Below are positions 43,819 to 52,377 of a stretch of DNA of 64,000 nucleotides, piece after piece (the first letter of the stretch is position 1; each line of letters begins with the position of its first letter). The position numbers and the translations under genes are program-made. Location of the stretch: contig OZ244910.1 of assembly GCA_965221735.1 (NCBI GenBank), forward strand, positions 1,674,001 through 1,738,000. The letters are read 5' to 3'. The stretch is from UBA2991 sp965221735. Its GTDB lineage: Bacteria > Chloroflexota > Dehalococcoidia > Tepidiformales > Tepidiformaceae. The notes under the pieces were generated by a model. It made no database searches and was not told the DNA's origin. It worked only from the letters and a program-made list of their open reading frames with translations.

Positions 43819-44228
43819 TCCTCGACGCTGGCCCGCTCTTCGCCTCATTCAACGACGCCGACGCCGATCACGAGCGGTCAAGGACACTCATCGAGACATC
43901 GCGCGAGCAACTGGTTATCCCAGCGCCCGTGCTCACGGAAGTCGCCTACTTCATCGACGAACAGCTACCGCCCCAGGTTCTTGTTGCCTTCCTCTCCGAC
44001 ATCGTCCGAGGCGCGTACACCGTTGAGGATCTGCTGCCCGAGGACTACGCCCGCGCGGCGGAGATCTGCGAGCAGTACGCGGATGCGCGCGTCGGCTTCG
44101 TCGATGCGGCGGTCCTGAGCGTTGTGGAGCGGTTGGGGGAACGGAAGCTGGCGACGCTCGACCACCGGCACTTCGGGCTGCTGCGGCCCCGGCACGTCGA
44201 AGCGCTGGAGCTTGTTCCGGCGCTCTAG
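43809..44228 (+). CDS. PIN-domain toxin (VapC-like) with apparent CTG start
   Basis: A 139-residue PIN domain, reading ALILDAGPLFASF at its start (first acidic residue Asp6), then LTEVAYFIDEQL and ARVGFVDAAVLSVVERL, which supply the other acids. The homologous N-terminus begins upstream of any ATG, GTG or TTG in this frame; the only fitting initiator is CTG at 43809, overlapping the antitoxin end. Either a CTG start is used, the start has been lost by an A-to-C change, or a downstream GTG (43929) yields an inactive fragment lacking Asp6. The stop shares CTAG with miaA. Confidence 0.75.
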   Translation: MALILDAGPLFASFNDADADHERSRTLIETSREQLVIPAPVLTEVAYFIDEQLPPQVLVAFLSDIVRGAYTVEDLLPEDYARAAEICEQYADARVGFVDAAVLSVVERLGERKLATLDHRHFGLLRPRHVEALELVPAL

Positions 44229-45136
44229 CCGGGAGCCTCGACGAACGGCGCGAGGGCGCTCGCCGCGCCGTCAGCGTCGGAAGCCCAGGCGATGCGGGGG
44301 TCCCGGGGGCGGAACCACTGGCGCTGGCGGCGGGCGAGGCGCTTGGTGGAGCGCTTGGTCAGCTCGATGGCCTTGTCGCGGGTGATCTCGCGGCGGATCT
44401 CGCGGAGGGCTTCAGCGTAACCGATGGAGGAGAGGGCGGATGCGTCCGGGGGGACGCCGGCGTCGAGGAGGGCCTGCGTTTCGTGGACGAGGCCGGAGGC
44501 GAACATCGCCTCGGTACGGCGGTTGATGCGCCAGATCAGCTCTTTCTCCTCGCACTGGACACCGAGGATGCGGAAGTCGAAGTCGGGGACGCCTTTCGCC
44601 TGCCAGGCGGTGATGGGTTTGCCCGTCACCGCGTGCACTTCAAGGGCGCGGATGACACGCCGGACGTTGCGCGCGTCGATGCGATCGGCCGCCTCGGGGT
44701 CGACGGAGCGAAGGCGAGCGTGGAGCGTCTCGGGGCCGTCGCGTTCGGCGACGGCGGCGAGTGCGGCGCGGAGGGGGGGTTGGGGGGCGACATCGGGCAC
44801 CTGCCAGGCCTCGAGCAGCGCCCAGATGTACTGGCCCGTGCCACCGACGAGCCAGGCGAGCTCGCCGCGCGACCAGATGTCTTCCAGCGTGGCGAGGGCG
44901 TCGCGCCGGTAGAGAGCGAGGCTGTAAGCGTCGGCGGGGTCGGCGATGTCGTAGAGGTGGTGGGGCAGGAGGGCGCGAGTGTCGGGGGAGGGTTTGGCGG
45001 TGCCGATGTCCATGCCGCGATAGACCTGGCGGCTGTCGGCGTTGACGATCTCGCCGCCGAAACGCCGGGCGAGGGTGAGGGCGAGCGACGACTTGCCGGC
45101 GGCAGTCGGGCCGACGACGGCGACGAGCCGCCGCAC
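44225..45136 (-). CDS. miaA: MiaA, tRNA dimethylallyltransferase
   Basis: A 303-residue enzyme adding a dimethylallyl group to A37 of tRNAs that read UNN codons. P-loop GPTAAGKSS at 9-17, D-S-R-Q-V-Y-R-G-M-D-I-G-T-A-K-P motif near 35-50, and HHLYDI near 62; the C-terminal part has W-F-R-P-R-D-P. Last gene of the leftward tsaC-pgk-apgM-tpiA-miaA series; four bases separate it from tpiA. Length is normal. Confidence 0.96.
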   Translation of the reverse strand: MRRLVAVVGPTAAGKSSLALTLARRFGGEIVNADSRQVYRGMDIGTAKPSPDTRALLPHHLYDIADPADAYSLALYRRDALATLEDIWSRGELAWLVGGTGQYIWALLEAWQVPDVAPQPPLRAALAAVAERDGPETLHARLRSVDPEAADRIDARNVRRVIRALEVHAVTGKPITAWQAKGVPDFDFRILGVQCEEKELIWRINRRTEAMFASGLVHETQALLDAGVPPDASALSSIGYAEALREIRREITRDKAIELTKRSTKRLARRQRQWFRPRDPRIAWASDADGAASALAPFVEAPG

Positions 45137-45140
45137 GGAA

Positions 45141-45881
<741 letters not shown>

Positions 45882-45890
45882 CGCGTTCTC

Positions 45891-47093
45891 CTAGGCTCCG
45901 TACTTCTGCAGGCGGCCGGCGTGGGCCATGGCGAGGGGCATGGCCTCGACGGCGGGGAAGATGCCGAGGCTGCCGCCGAGGCACTCGCGCTCGGTGAAGT
46001 GCTGGACGCTGCCGCCGCGGGCGAAGGGGGAGTTGAGGAGGAAGGGCACGGGGTGCCAGGAGTGGGCGGCCATGAGCGCGGGCGTGGAGTGGTCGCCGGC
46101 GATCATGAGGACGTCGGCGCCGAGGTCGGTGATGCCGGGCACGTGCGTGTCGAACTCCTCGAGGGCATGCACCTTGGCGATGAAGTCGCCGTCCTCGCCG
46201 GCGGCGTCGGTCTTCTTGTAGTGGATGAAGAAGTAGTCGAACTCGTCCCAGCGCTCGCGGGCGACGGCGAGCTGCTCCTCCATGCCACCGGGGCAAGCGA
46301 GGGCGCGCATGCCGGCGAGCTTGGCAAGGCCGCGGTACATGGGATAGACCGCCAGGGCGGCGGCGCGGAGGCCCCACACATCCTCAAGCTGGGGGAGGGA
46401 GGGGTAGGTGGCGAAACCGCGCAGGGTGAGGCCGTTGGCCACCTCCTCGTCCGCAAGGAGCTCGCCCGCCTTCGCGACGAACTCGTTGACGAGTGCGGCG
46501 GTGCGCTCGCTGGCGGGATCGCCGCCCTCCGCGGGTACGGGCGGGACGCCCTCGCGCTGGGGGTCGGTTGTCGTCACGTCTTCGCCTAGGCCGGGGGCGC
46601 GGAGCACGAGGACGAAGCGGTAGTCGCGGACGGGTTCGACGAACACCTCGGCGCCGTCGATCTCGATCGCGCGGAGGCGCTCGACGATGGGCGCCGACAA
46701 CTCGCTGGCGATGCGTCCGGCGCGGCGGTCGCCGATGTTGCCGTCGGCGTCGAGGGTGCAGAGGTTGCCGCGGGCGGCAACGTCGTCGGGGCCAAGCTCG
46801 AAATCGATGCCGACGGCCTCAAGGACGCCCCTGCCGATGTCGAAGCGGTAGGGGTCGTAGCCGAAGAGGGAGAGGTGGCCGGGACCGCTGCCCGGCGTGA
46901 TGCCCATGCCCACGGGCATGGTCAGGCCGACGTCGGAGGTCTCGGTGAGGCGGTCGAGGTTGGGAGTGTCGGACTGCTCCAGCTCGCTCCGCTCGGTCTC
47001 CGGGCGGGCGAGGCCGCCGAGGCCGTCGAGGACGCAGAGGACGACCTTGGATTCGGCAGGCTGGTGCAGTTTCGTGGCGAGTTCGAGGTCCAT
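45891..47093 (-). CDS. apgM: Cofactor-independent phosphoglycerate mutase, ApgM (archaeal) type
   Basis: A 400-residue alkaline-phosphatase-superfamily mutase interconverting 3- and 2-phosphoglycerate with metal ions. Visible are CVLDGLGG near 22 (metal Asp), DTPNLDRL, and GSGPGHLSLFGYD near 70 with the catalytic Ser; C-terminal metal ligands are in MIAGDHSTP. The archaeal-type family is also found in Dehalococcoidia and deep bacteria, which fits the inferred lineage. It sits between pgk and tpiA. Confidence 0.93.
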   Translation of the reverse strand: MDLELATKLHQPAESKVVLCVLDGLGGLARPETERSELEQSDTPNLDRLTETSDVGLTMPVGMGITPGSGPGHLSLFGYDPYRFDIGRGVLEAVGIDFELGPDDVAARGNLCTLDADGNIGDRRAGRIASELSAPIVERLRAIEIDGAEVFVEPVRDYRFVLVLRAPGLGEDVTTTDPQREGVPPVPAEGGDPASERTAALVNEFVAKAGELLADEEVANGLTLRGFATYPSLPQLEDVWGLRAAALAVYPMYRGLAKLAGMRALACPGGMEEQLAVARERWDEFDYFFIHYKKTDAAGEDGDFIAKVHALEEFDTHVPGITDLGADVLMIAGDHSTPALMAAHSWHPVPFLLNSPFARGGSVQHFTERECLGGSLGIFPAVEAMPLAMAHAGRLQKYGA

Positions 47094-47131
47094 GCGGCGA
47101 TCTTACGGGCGCGGCGGGAGAGGGGCGAAAC

Positions 47132-48328
47132 TCAGGCGTCGAGGAGGGCGGCGACGCCGGGAAGCTCGCGCCCCTCAAGCATCTCGAGAGAGGCGCCTCC
47201 GCCCGTCGAGACGTGCGTGAAGCGCTCGGCGAGGCCGGAGCGGGCGACGACGGCGGCGGTCTCGCCGCCGCCGACGACGGTCGTGGCGTCGAGGGCGGCG
47301 AGGGCGCGGGCGAGGCCGAAGGAGCCGCCCGCGAACTGCTCGATCTCGAAGACGCCAAGGGGGCCGTTCCAGACGACCGCCGCGACGCCGGCGAGGGCGG
47401 CCTCGAAGGAGGCGAGGGTGGCGGGGCCGACGTCGAGGATCATGCGGTCGGGAGGGAACGCGTCGATGGGGACGGTGTCGGCTTCGGCGTCGGGAGCGAG
47501 CCTTGCGGCGACGACCGCATCCTCGGGGAGGCTGACGGTCACGCTGGCGGCCTCGGCGCGGGCGAGGATGTCGCGGGCCATGTCAACGAGGTCGTCCTCG
47601 ACGAGCGAGGCGCCCACGTCGACGCCCTTCGCCTTGAGGAAGGTGTTGGCCATCCCGCCCCCGACGAGGAGACGGTCGAGCTTCGGGAGGAGGTGATCGA
47701 TGGCGGCGATCTTCGTGCTGACCTTCGCGCCTCCCACGATGGCGGCGAAGGGGCGGGGCGGATCGGCGACGAGCGAGCCCAGGTAGCGCACCTCCTTCTC
47801 CAGCAGCAGGCCGGCGACGCCGGGGAGCAGGTTCGGGACGCCGACGGTGGAGGCGTGGGCGCGGTGGGCGGCGCCGAAGGCGTCGTTCACGTACACGGTC
47901 GCGAGCGTCCCGAGAGTGGCGGCGAAGACCCGATCGTTGGCCTCCTCCTCCGGGTGGAAGCGCAGGTTTTCCAGCAGGGCTACATCACCGGCCGCGAGAC
48001 CCTGGGCAACCTCGACGGCGGGCGGGCCGATGCAGTCTTCGGCGAAGGCAACGGGCTGGCCGAGAAGCCCGGCGAGGCGTTCGGCGACGGGTGCGAGGCT
48101 GAGATCGGGGTTGCGCTCGCCCTTCGGGCGACCCAGGTGGGAGCAGACGAGGATGGAGGCGCCACCCGCAACGAGGTACTGGATGGTCGGCAGGGACTCG
48201 CGGATACGCGTGTCATCGGCGACGGCGCCGTCCTCGAGGGGCACGTTGAGGTCGGCGCGCAGGAGGACGCGCTCGCCCTGGAGGTTGATGTCGCGCACGG
48301 TCTGCTTGCCGATGCCGTCTGCGGTCAC
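47132..48328 (-). CDS. pgk: Phosphoglycerate kinase
   Basis: A 398-residue PGK. The N-domain 3-phosphoglycerate site is RADLNVPL near 23 and HLGRPKGE near 60; the C-domain nucleotide site is VGGAKVSTKI near 195 and VVGGGETAAVV with THVSTGGGASLEMLEG near the end. GTG 48328 overlaps the tsaC stop (GTGA). Length and frame normal. No gapdh gene lies in the window. Confidence 0.96.
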   Translation of the reverse strand: MTADGIGKQTVRDINLQGERVLLRADLNVPLEDGAVADDTRIRESLPTIQYLVAGGASILVCSHLGRPKGERNPDLSLAPVAERLAGLLGQPVAFAEDCIGPPAVEVAQGLAAGDVALLENLRFHPEEEANDRVFAATLGTLATVYVNDAFGAAHRAHASTVGVPNLLPGVAGLLLEKEVRYLGSLVADPPRPFAAIVGGAKVSTKIAAIDHLLPKLDRLLVGGGMANTFLKAKGVDVGASLVEDDLVDMARDILARAEAASVTVSLPEDAVVAARLAPDAEADTVPIDAFPPDRMILDVGPATLASFEAALAGVAAVVWNGPLGVFEIEQFAGGSFGLARALAALDATTVVGGGETAAVVARSGLAERFTHVSTGGGASLEMLEGRELPGVAALLDA

Positions 48329-48990
48329 CCGTTTACTCCCGCGCGCCCCAAGACTTCGATCTCGGCGAGACCCAGGTGCCCGGCGATCGTCGCCGCCGGG
48401 AGCGCGCCCTCGCGAAGGATACGGGGCGGGGTGACGCTGCAGTCGATGACGCTGGAGTCGAGGCCGTGGGAGGTAGGGCCGTCGTCGATGACGGCGGCGC
48501 AGCGTTCGCCCATGGAGGCGAGCGCCTGCGCACAGGTGGTGGGGCTGGGGTCGCCGTGGCGGTTGGCGCTGGAAGCGGCGAGGGGCGCGCCGAGCTGTTC
48601 CAGCACGGCCTGCAGGGTCGGGACGGGGGGCATGCGCACGCCCACAGTACCGCCGCCGGCGAGGGCGGGGCTCGACCAGCCATCCGCGGCGGGCGTGATG
48701 ATGGTCCAGGGGCCGGGGCCAAGCGCGTCGATGAGGCGAGCGGCGTCGGGGCTGAGGCGGGCGTAGGGGGTGAGGGAGGAGGGGTCGGCGGGGAAGAGGA
48801 GCTGGAGGGGTTCGCCCGGGTCCTTGCCCTTGGCCCCGTAGAGGGCGCGGACGGCATCGTCGCGGCGGATGTCGGCGGCGACGCCGTAGACGGTGTCGGT
48901 GGCGAGGATCGCGAGGCCGCCGTCGCGCAGGGCGGCCACGGTTCGGGCGATCGACTGCGAGGAAGGTTCAGAAGCGGCAGGGACGGCCAT
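48325..48990 (-). CDS. tsaC: L-threonylcarbamoyladenylate synthase (YrdC/Sua5 domain)
   Basis: A 221-residue YrdC-domain enzyme making threonylcarbamoyl-AMP for t6A37 of tRNA. Motifs: LATDTVYGVAAD near 32, KGKDPGEPLQLLFP near 54 (in place of K-R-x-x-x-P), ASSANRHGDPSPT near 145. The C-terminal Sua5 domain is absent, so it is the short TsaC form. It leads the pgk operon, and miaA, another A37 modification gene, ends it. ATG 48990 is set by the divergent promoter region. Confidence 0.9.
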   Translation of the reverse strand: MAVPAASEPSSQSIARTVAALRDGGLAILATDTVYGVAADIRRDDAVRALYGAKGKDPGEPLQLLFPADPSSLTPYARLSPDAARLIDALGPGPWTIITPAADGWSSPALAGGGTVGVRMPPVPTLQAVLEQLGAPLAASSANRHGDPSPTTCAQALASMGERCAAVIDDGPTSHGLDSSVIDCSVTPPRILREGALPAATIAGHLGLAEIEVLGRAGVNG

Positions 48991-48997
48991 GAAATCG

Positions 48998-49026
48998 TTG
49001 ACCAGACTATACAGTTTTGCTAGCTT
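48998..49026. promoter_or_regulatory. Divergent promoter region of guaA and the tsaC-pgk operon
   Basis: For guaA (+), TTGACC (48998-49003) and TAGCTT (49021-49026) are 17 bases apart, placing the RNA start about 18 bases before the TTG codon. For tsaC (-), TATAGT (complement of 49006-49011) lies about 15 bases before ATG. The two face-to-face boxes overlap, so initiation on one strand may hinder the other. Confidence 0.55.
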
Positions 49027-49050
49027 CCGATGACGGAGCGCTGAGCAGAG

Positions 49051-50634
49051 TTGGCCGAAACCCTGACCGAAGCGGAAAACACGACCGGCTTGCGTTCGCC
49101 CCACGCCGCCATCGTCGTCGTCGATTTCGGGTCTCAGTACAGCATGCTGATCGCGCGCCGCATCCGCGAGCTGAACACCTACTGCGAGGTGATCCCCTAC
49201 GACGCCGAGGCCTCCGTGCTCGACCATCTCGACGTGCGCGGCTTCGTGCTCTCGGGCGGGCCGAACAGCGTCTACGAGCCGGAGGCGCCACGCGCCGCCG
49301 ACTGGGTGTTCCAGTCGGGGCTGCCGGTGCTGGGCATCTGCTACGGGATGCAGCTCATGGCGGACCAGCTCGGGGGCAAGGTGGGGCCGGGACGCGAGCG
49401 CGAGTTCGGACCCGCGACGATCACCGCCTCCGTGAACGCGCCGCTGCTCGAAGGGCTTCCCGCCGAGCTGGACGTGTGGATGAGCCACGGCGATCGGATC
49501 GAGGAGCTACCGGCGGGTTTCGCCTCGCTGGCGGTCTCGGAGAACTCGCCGATCGCGGTGATGGCGGATATCGAGCGGGGGTACTACGGCCTCCAGTTCC
49601 ACCCCGAGGTGGTCCACACGCCGCGGGGCGGCGAGCTGATCGCGAACTACGTGCGGGGCGTGTGCGGGGCGGAGGCTGACTGGACGCCGGGGAACTTCAT
49701 CGAGGAGACGGTGGCCGCTATCCGGGCGCAGGTGGGCGACGGGCAGGTGGTATGCGGGCTCTCGGGCGGGGTCGACAGCGCGGTGGCGGCAACGCTCGTG
49801 CACCGCGCCATCGGGGACCGGCTGACGTGCATCTTCGTCGACAACGGGCTGCTGCGGGCGCGGGAGGCGGAGGAGGTGGTCGACACCTTCGAGCGGAACC
49901 TGCACATGAACCTGCGGCACATCGACGCGCGTGACCGGTTCCTCTCGGCGCTGGCGGAGGTGACGAACCCGGAGACGAAGCGCATCCGCATCGGGAACAC
50001 GTTCATCGAGGTGTTCGAGGCGGAGGCGAAGACGATCGAGGGGGCGCATTTCCTGTGCCAGGGGACGCTGTACCCGGACGTGATCGAGAGCGCCTCGCAC
50101 GGGGCGGGATCGGCGCGCATCAAGAGCCACCACAACGTCGGCGGGCTGCCGGAGCGCATGGACCTGGAGTTGGTCGAGCCGCTGCGGTTCCTGTTCAAGG
50201 ACGAGGTGCGGCGCATCGGGGCGGAGCTGGGGCTCCCGGACGAGATCCTGTGGCGGCAGCCGTTTCCGGGGCCGGGGCTGGCGGTCCGCATCATCGGCGA
50301 GGTGACGGAGGAGAAGGTGGCGGTGCTGCAGTCGGCGGACGCGATCTTCATGGAGGAGGTTCGCGCGGCCGGACTCTACCGCGACCTGTGGCAGAGCTTC
50401 GCAGTGCTGACGGACACGCGCACGGTCGGTGTGATGGGCGACTTCCGCACGTACGGGTTCGCCGTGGGGCTGCGCGCGGTGGTGGCGGAGGACGCGATGA
50501 CGGCGGACTGGGCGCGACTGCCCTACGACTTGCTGGCGCGCGTCTCGAACCGCATCGTGAACGAGGTCGAGGCGGTGAACCGGGTGGTCTACGACATCAC
50601 GAGCAAGCCGCCGGGAACGATCGAGTGGGAGTGA
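49051..50634 (+). CDS. guaA: GMP synthase (glutamine-hydrolysing)
   Basis: A 527-residue enzyme converting XMP to GMP. The N-terminal class I amidotransferase has its Cys in GICYGMQL near 96 and His-Glu in FHPEVVHTP near 180; the ATP-pyrophosphatase P-loop is SGGVDSAV near 237; the C-terminal dimer domain ends with the canonical KPPGTIEWE. TTG start at 49051, with first residues outside the fold. Heads a purine set with purD and purE. Confidence 0.97.
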   Translation: MAETLTEAENTTGLRSPHAAIVVVDFGSQYSMLIARRIRELNTYCEVIPYDAEASVLDHLDVRGFVLSGGPNSVYEPEAPRAADWVFQSGLPVLGICYGMQLMADQLGGKVGPGREREFGPATITASVNAPLLEGLPAELDVWMSHGDRIEELPAGFASLAVSENSPIAVMADIERGYYGLQFHPEVVHTPRGGELIANYVRGVCGAEADWTPGNFIEETVAAIRAQVGDGQVVCGLSGGVDSAVAATLVHRAIGDRLTCIFVDNGLLRAREAEEVVDTFERNLHMNLRHIDARDRFLSALAEVTNPETKRIRIGNTFIEVFEAEAKTIEGAHFLCQGTLYPDVIESASHGAGSARIKSHHNVGGLPERMDLELVEPLRFLFKDEVRRIGAELGLPDEILWRQPFPGPGLAVRIIGEVTEEKVAVLQSADAIFMEEVRAAGLYRDLWQSFAVLTDTRTVGVMGDFRTYGFAVGLRAVVAEDAMTADWARLPYDLLARVSNRIVNEVEAVNRVVYDITSKPPGTIEWE

Positions 50635-50641
50635 GCGGGTA

Positions 50642-51916
50642 GTGGGCGCGCGGGTGCTGCTGGTGGGGCAGGGGGGACGCGAGCACGCGGTCGCCTGGAA
50701 GCTGAGCCAGAGCCCCGACGTGGATGAGATTTATGTCGCGCCGGGGAACGGCGGGACCTCGCAGGTCGCGACGAACGTGCCGATCGGGCCGCGAGACATC
50801 GACGGGCTCGTGCAGGCGGCGGCGGACCTGGACATCGACTTCTACCTGGCGACGATGGACGACCCGCAGCCGCTGGGGCTCGTCGACCGGCTGCGGGAGC
50901 GGGGGCTTCCGTGCTACGGCCCGACGGCGGACGCGGCGCAGATCGAGGCGAGCAAGGCGTGGTCGAAGCAGTTCATGGTCGACCACGGGATCACGACGGC
51001 CTCGCACCGGACGTTCCAGGGCCACGCCGCGGCGGTGGCGTACGTTCGGTCGCTGCCGGACGGGCCGCTGGTGGTGAAGGCGAGCGGGCTGGCGGCGGGG
51101 AAAGGCGCGCTCGTGTGCGATGACCACGAGGGGGCGCTGGCGGCGCTCGAAACGATCATGGTGAAGCGGGAGTTTGGCTCGTCCGGGGACCAGGTCGTGG
51201 TCGAGGAATGCCTGCAGGGCTGGGAGACGAGCGCGCACGCCATCTGCGACGGCGAGACAGCCGTCATGACGCCCTCGTCGACGGACTACAAGCGGGCGCA
51301 TACGGGAGGGCTGGGGCTCAACACGGGGGGGATGGGCGCCTACAGCCCCAGCGCGGACGTGACGGCGGAGATGAACGCCGCCATCGACCGGGACGTGGTG
51401 CAGCCGACGATCGCGGGGATGGCGGCGGTGGGGAGGCCCTTCAACGGGACGCTCTACCCGGGGCTGATGGTCACGGAGGCGGGGACCCACGTGCTCGAGT
51501 ACAACGCACGGCTCGGGGACCCGGAGGCGCAGATCCTGATGATGCGGCTGGAGAGCGACTTCTTCACGGTCTGCTCGGCGGCGGCGGCGGGGAAGCTCGC
51601 CTCGGTCGACATCGAGTGGTCGGACGAGCCTGCGGTGGGGGTGGTCGTGGCGAGCGGGGGGTACCCGGAGTCGTACACGACAGGGCACCTGATCGCGGGG
51701 CTCGACGACATCGACGAGGACGTCCAGGTGTTTCAGGCCGGGACGAAGGAGACGCCGGAGGGCGTGGTCACGAACGGCGGGCGCGTCCTGACCGTGACGG
51801 CGCGGGCGCCGACGCTCGCGGAAGCGCGGGCGAAGGCGTACGACAACGCCCGCCGCATCACGTTCGAGGGCGCATACATGCGCGAGGACATTGCACAGCT
51901 AGAGGAGACGGAATGA
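50642..51916 (+). CDS. purD: Phosphoribosylamine-glycine ligase
   Basis: A 424-residue ATP-grasp ligase for the second step of purine synthesis. It opens with VLLVGQGGREHAVAWKL and APGNGGTSQVATNVP, has the ATP-grasp core VKASGLAAGKGALVCDD near 140, GLGLNTGGMGAYSP near 225, and the ARLGDPEAQ loop near 290. GTG start seven bases after guaA. The stop overlaps purE (ATGA). Confidence 0.96.
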   Translation: MGARVLLVGQGGREHAVAWKLSQSPDVDEIYVAPGNGGTSQVATNVPIGPRDIDGLVQAAADLDIDFYLATMDDPQPLGLVDRLRERGLPCYGPTADAAQIEASKAWSKQFMVDHGITTASHRTFQGHAAAVAYVRSLPDGPLVVKASGLAAGKGALVCDDHEGALAALETIMVKREFGSSGDQVVVEECLQGWETSAHAICDGETAVMTPSSTDYKRAHTGGLGLNTGGMGAYSPSADVTAEMNAAIDRDVVQPTIAGMAAVGRPFNGTLYPGLMVTEAGTHVLEYNARLGDPEAQILMMRLESDFFTVCSAAAAGKLASVDIEWSDEPAVGVVVASGGYPESYTTGHLIAGLDDIDEDVQVFQAGTKETPEGVVTNGGRVLTVTARAPTLAEARAKAYDNARRITFEGAYMREDIAQLEETE

Positions 51917-52377
51917 GCACGCCACTGGTCGCGATCCTGATGGGTTCGAAGAACGACATGCCAACGATGGAAGCCACGGAGAAGGTGCTGGGCTCGCTGG
52001 GCATCCCCTTTGAGACGCACGTGATGTCGGCGCACCGCAACCCGGAGAAGGTGCGCGAGTTCGCGATGGGCGCGCGCGATGCCGGGTTCGAGGTGATCAT
52101 CTGCGCGGCGGGCGGCGCGGCGGCGCTGCCGGGCGCGGTCTCGGCGCTGACGACGGTGCCGGTGATCGGCGTGCCGCTGGCGACGAGCGAGGTCGCAGGC
52201 GGCATCGACGCCATCTACGCCGTGCTGCAGATTCCCCCGGGCGTGCCGGTCGCGGGCGTGGGCGTGGGGGGCTGGGGGACGCGCAACGCGGCCTACCTGG
52301 CAGCGTCGATCCTCTCGCTCTCGCACGAGGACATCCACGCGAGCTACGCGGCCTTCCGCGAGGAGCAGTCCCGCTAG
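51913..52377 (+). CDS. purE: N5-carboxyaminoimidazole ribonucleotide mutase
   Basis: A 154-residue class I PurE converting N5-CAIR to CAIR. Signature: LMGSKNDMPTME near 10, VMSAHRNPEKV near 38 with catalytic His, CAAGGAAALPG near 65, and GGIDAIYAVLQIPPGVPV near 96. ATG 51913 overlaps the purD stop. purK is not adjacent. The stop shares CTAG with the convergent CaiB-family gene. Confidence 0.96.
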   Translation: MSTPLVAILMGSKNDMPTMEATEKVLGSLGIPFETHVMSAHRNPEKVREFAMGARDAGFEVIICAAGGAAALPGAVSALTTVPVIGVPLATSEVAGGIDAIYAVLQIPPGVPVAGVGVGGWGTRNAAYLAASILSLSHEDIHASYAAFREEQSR

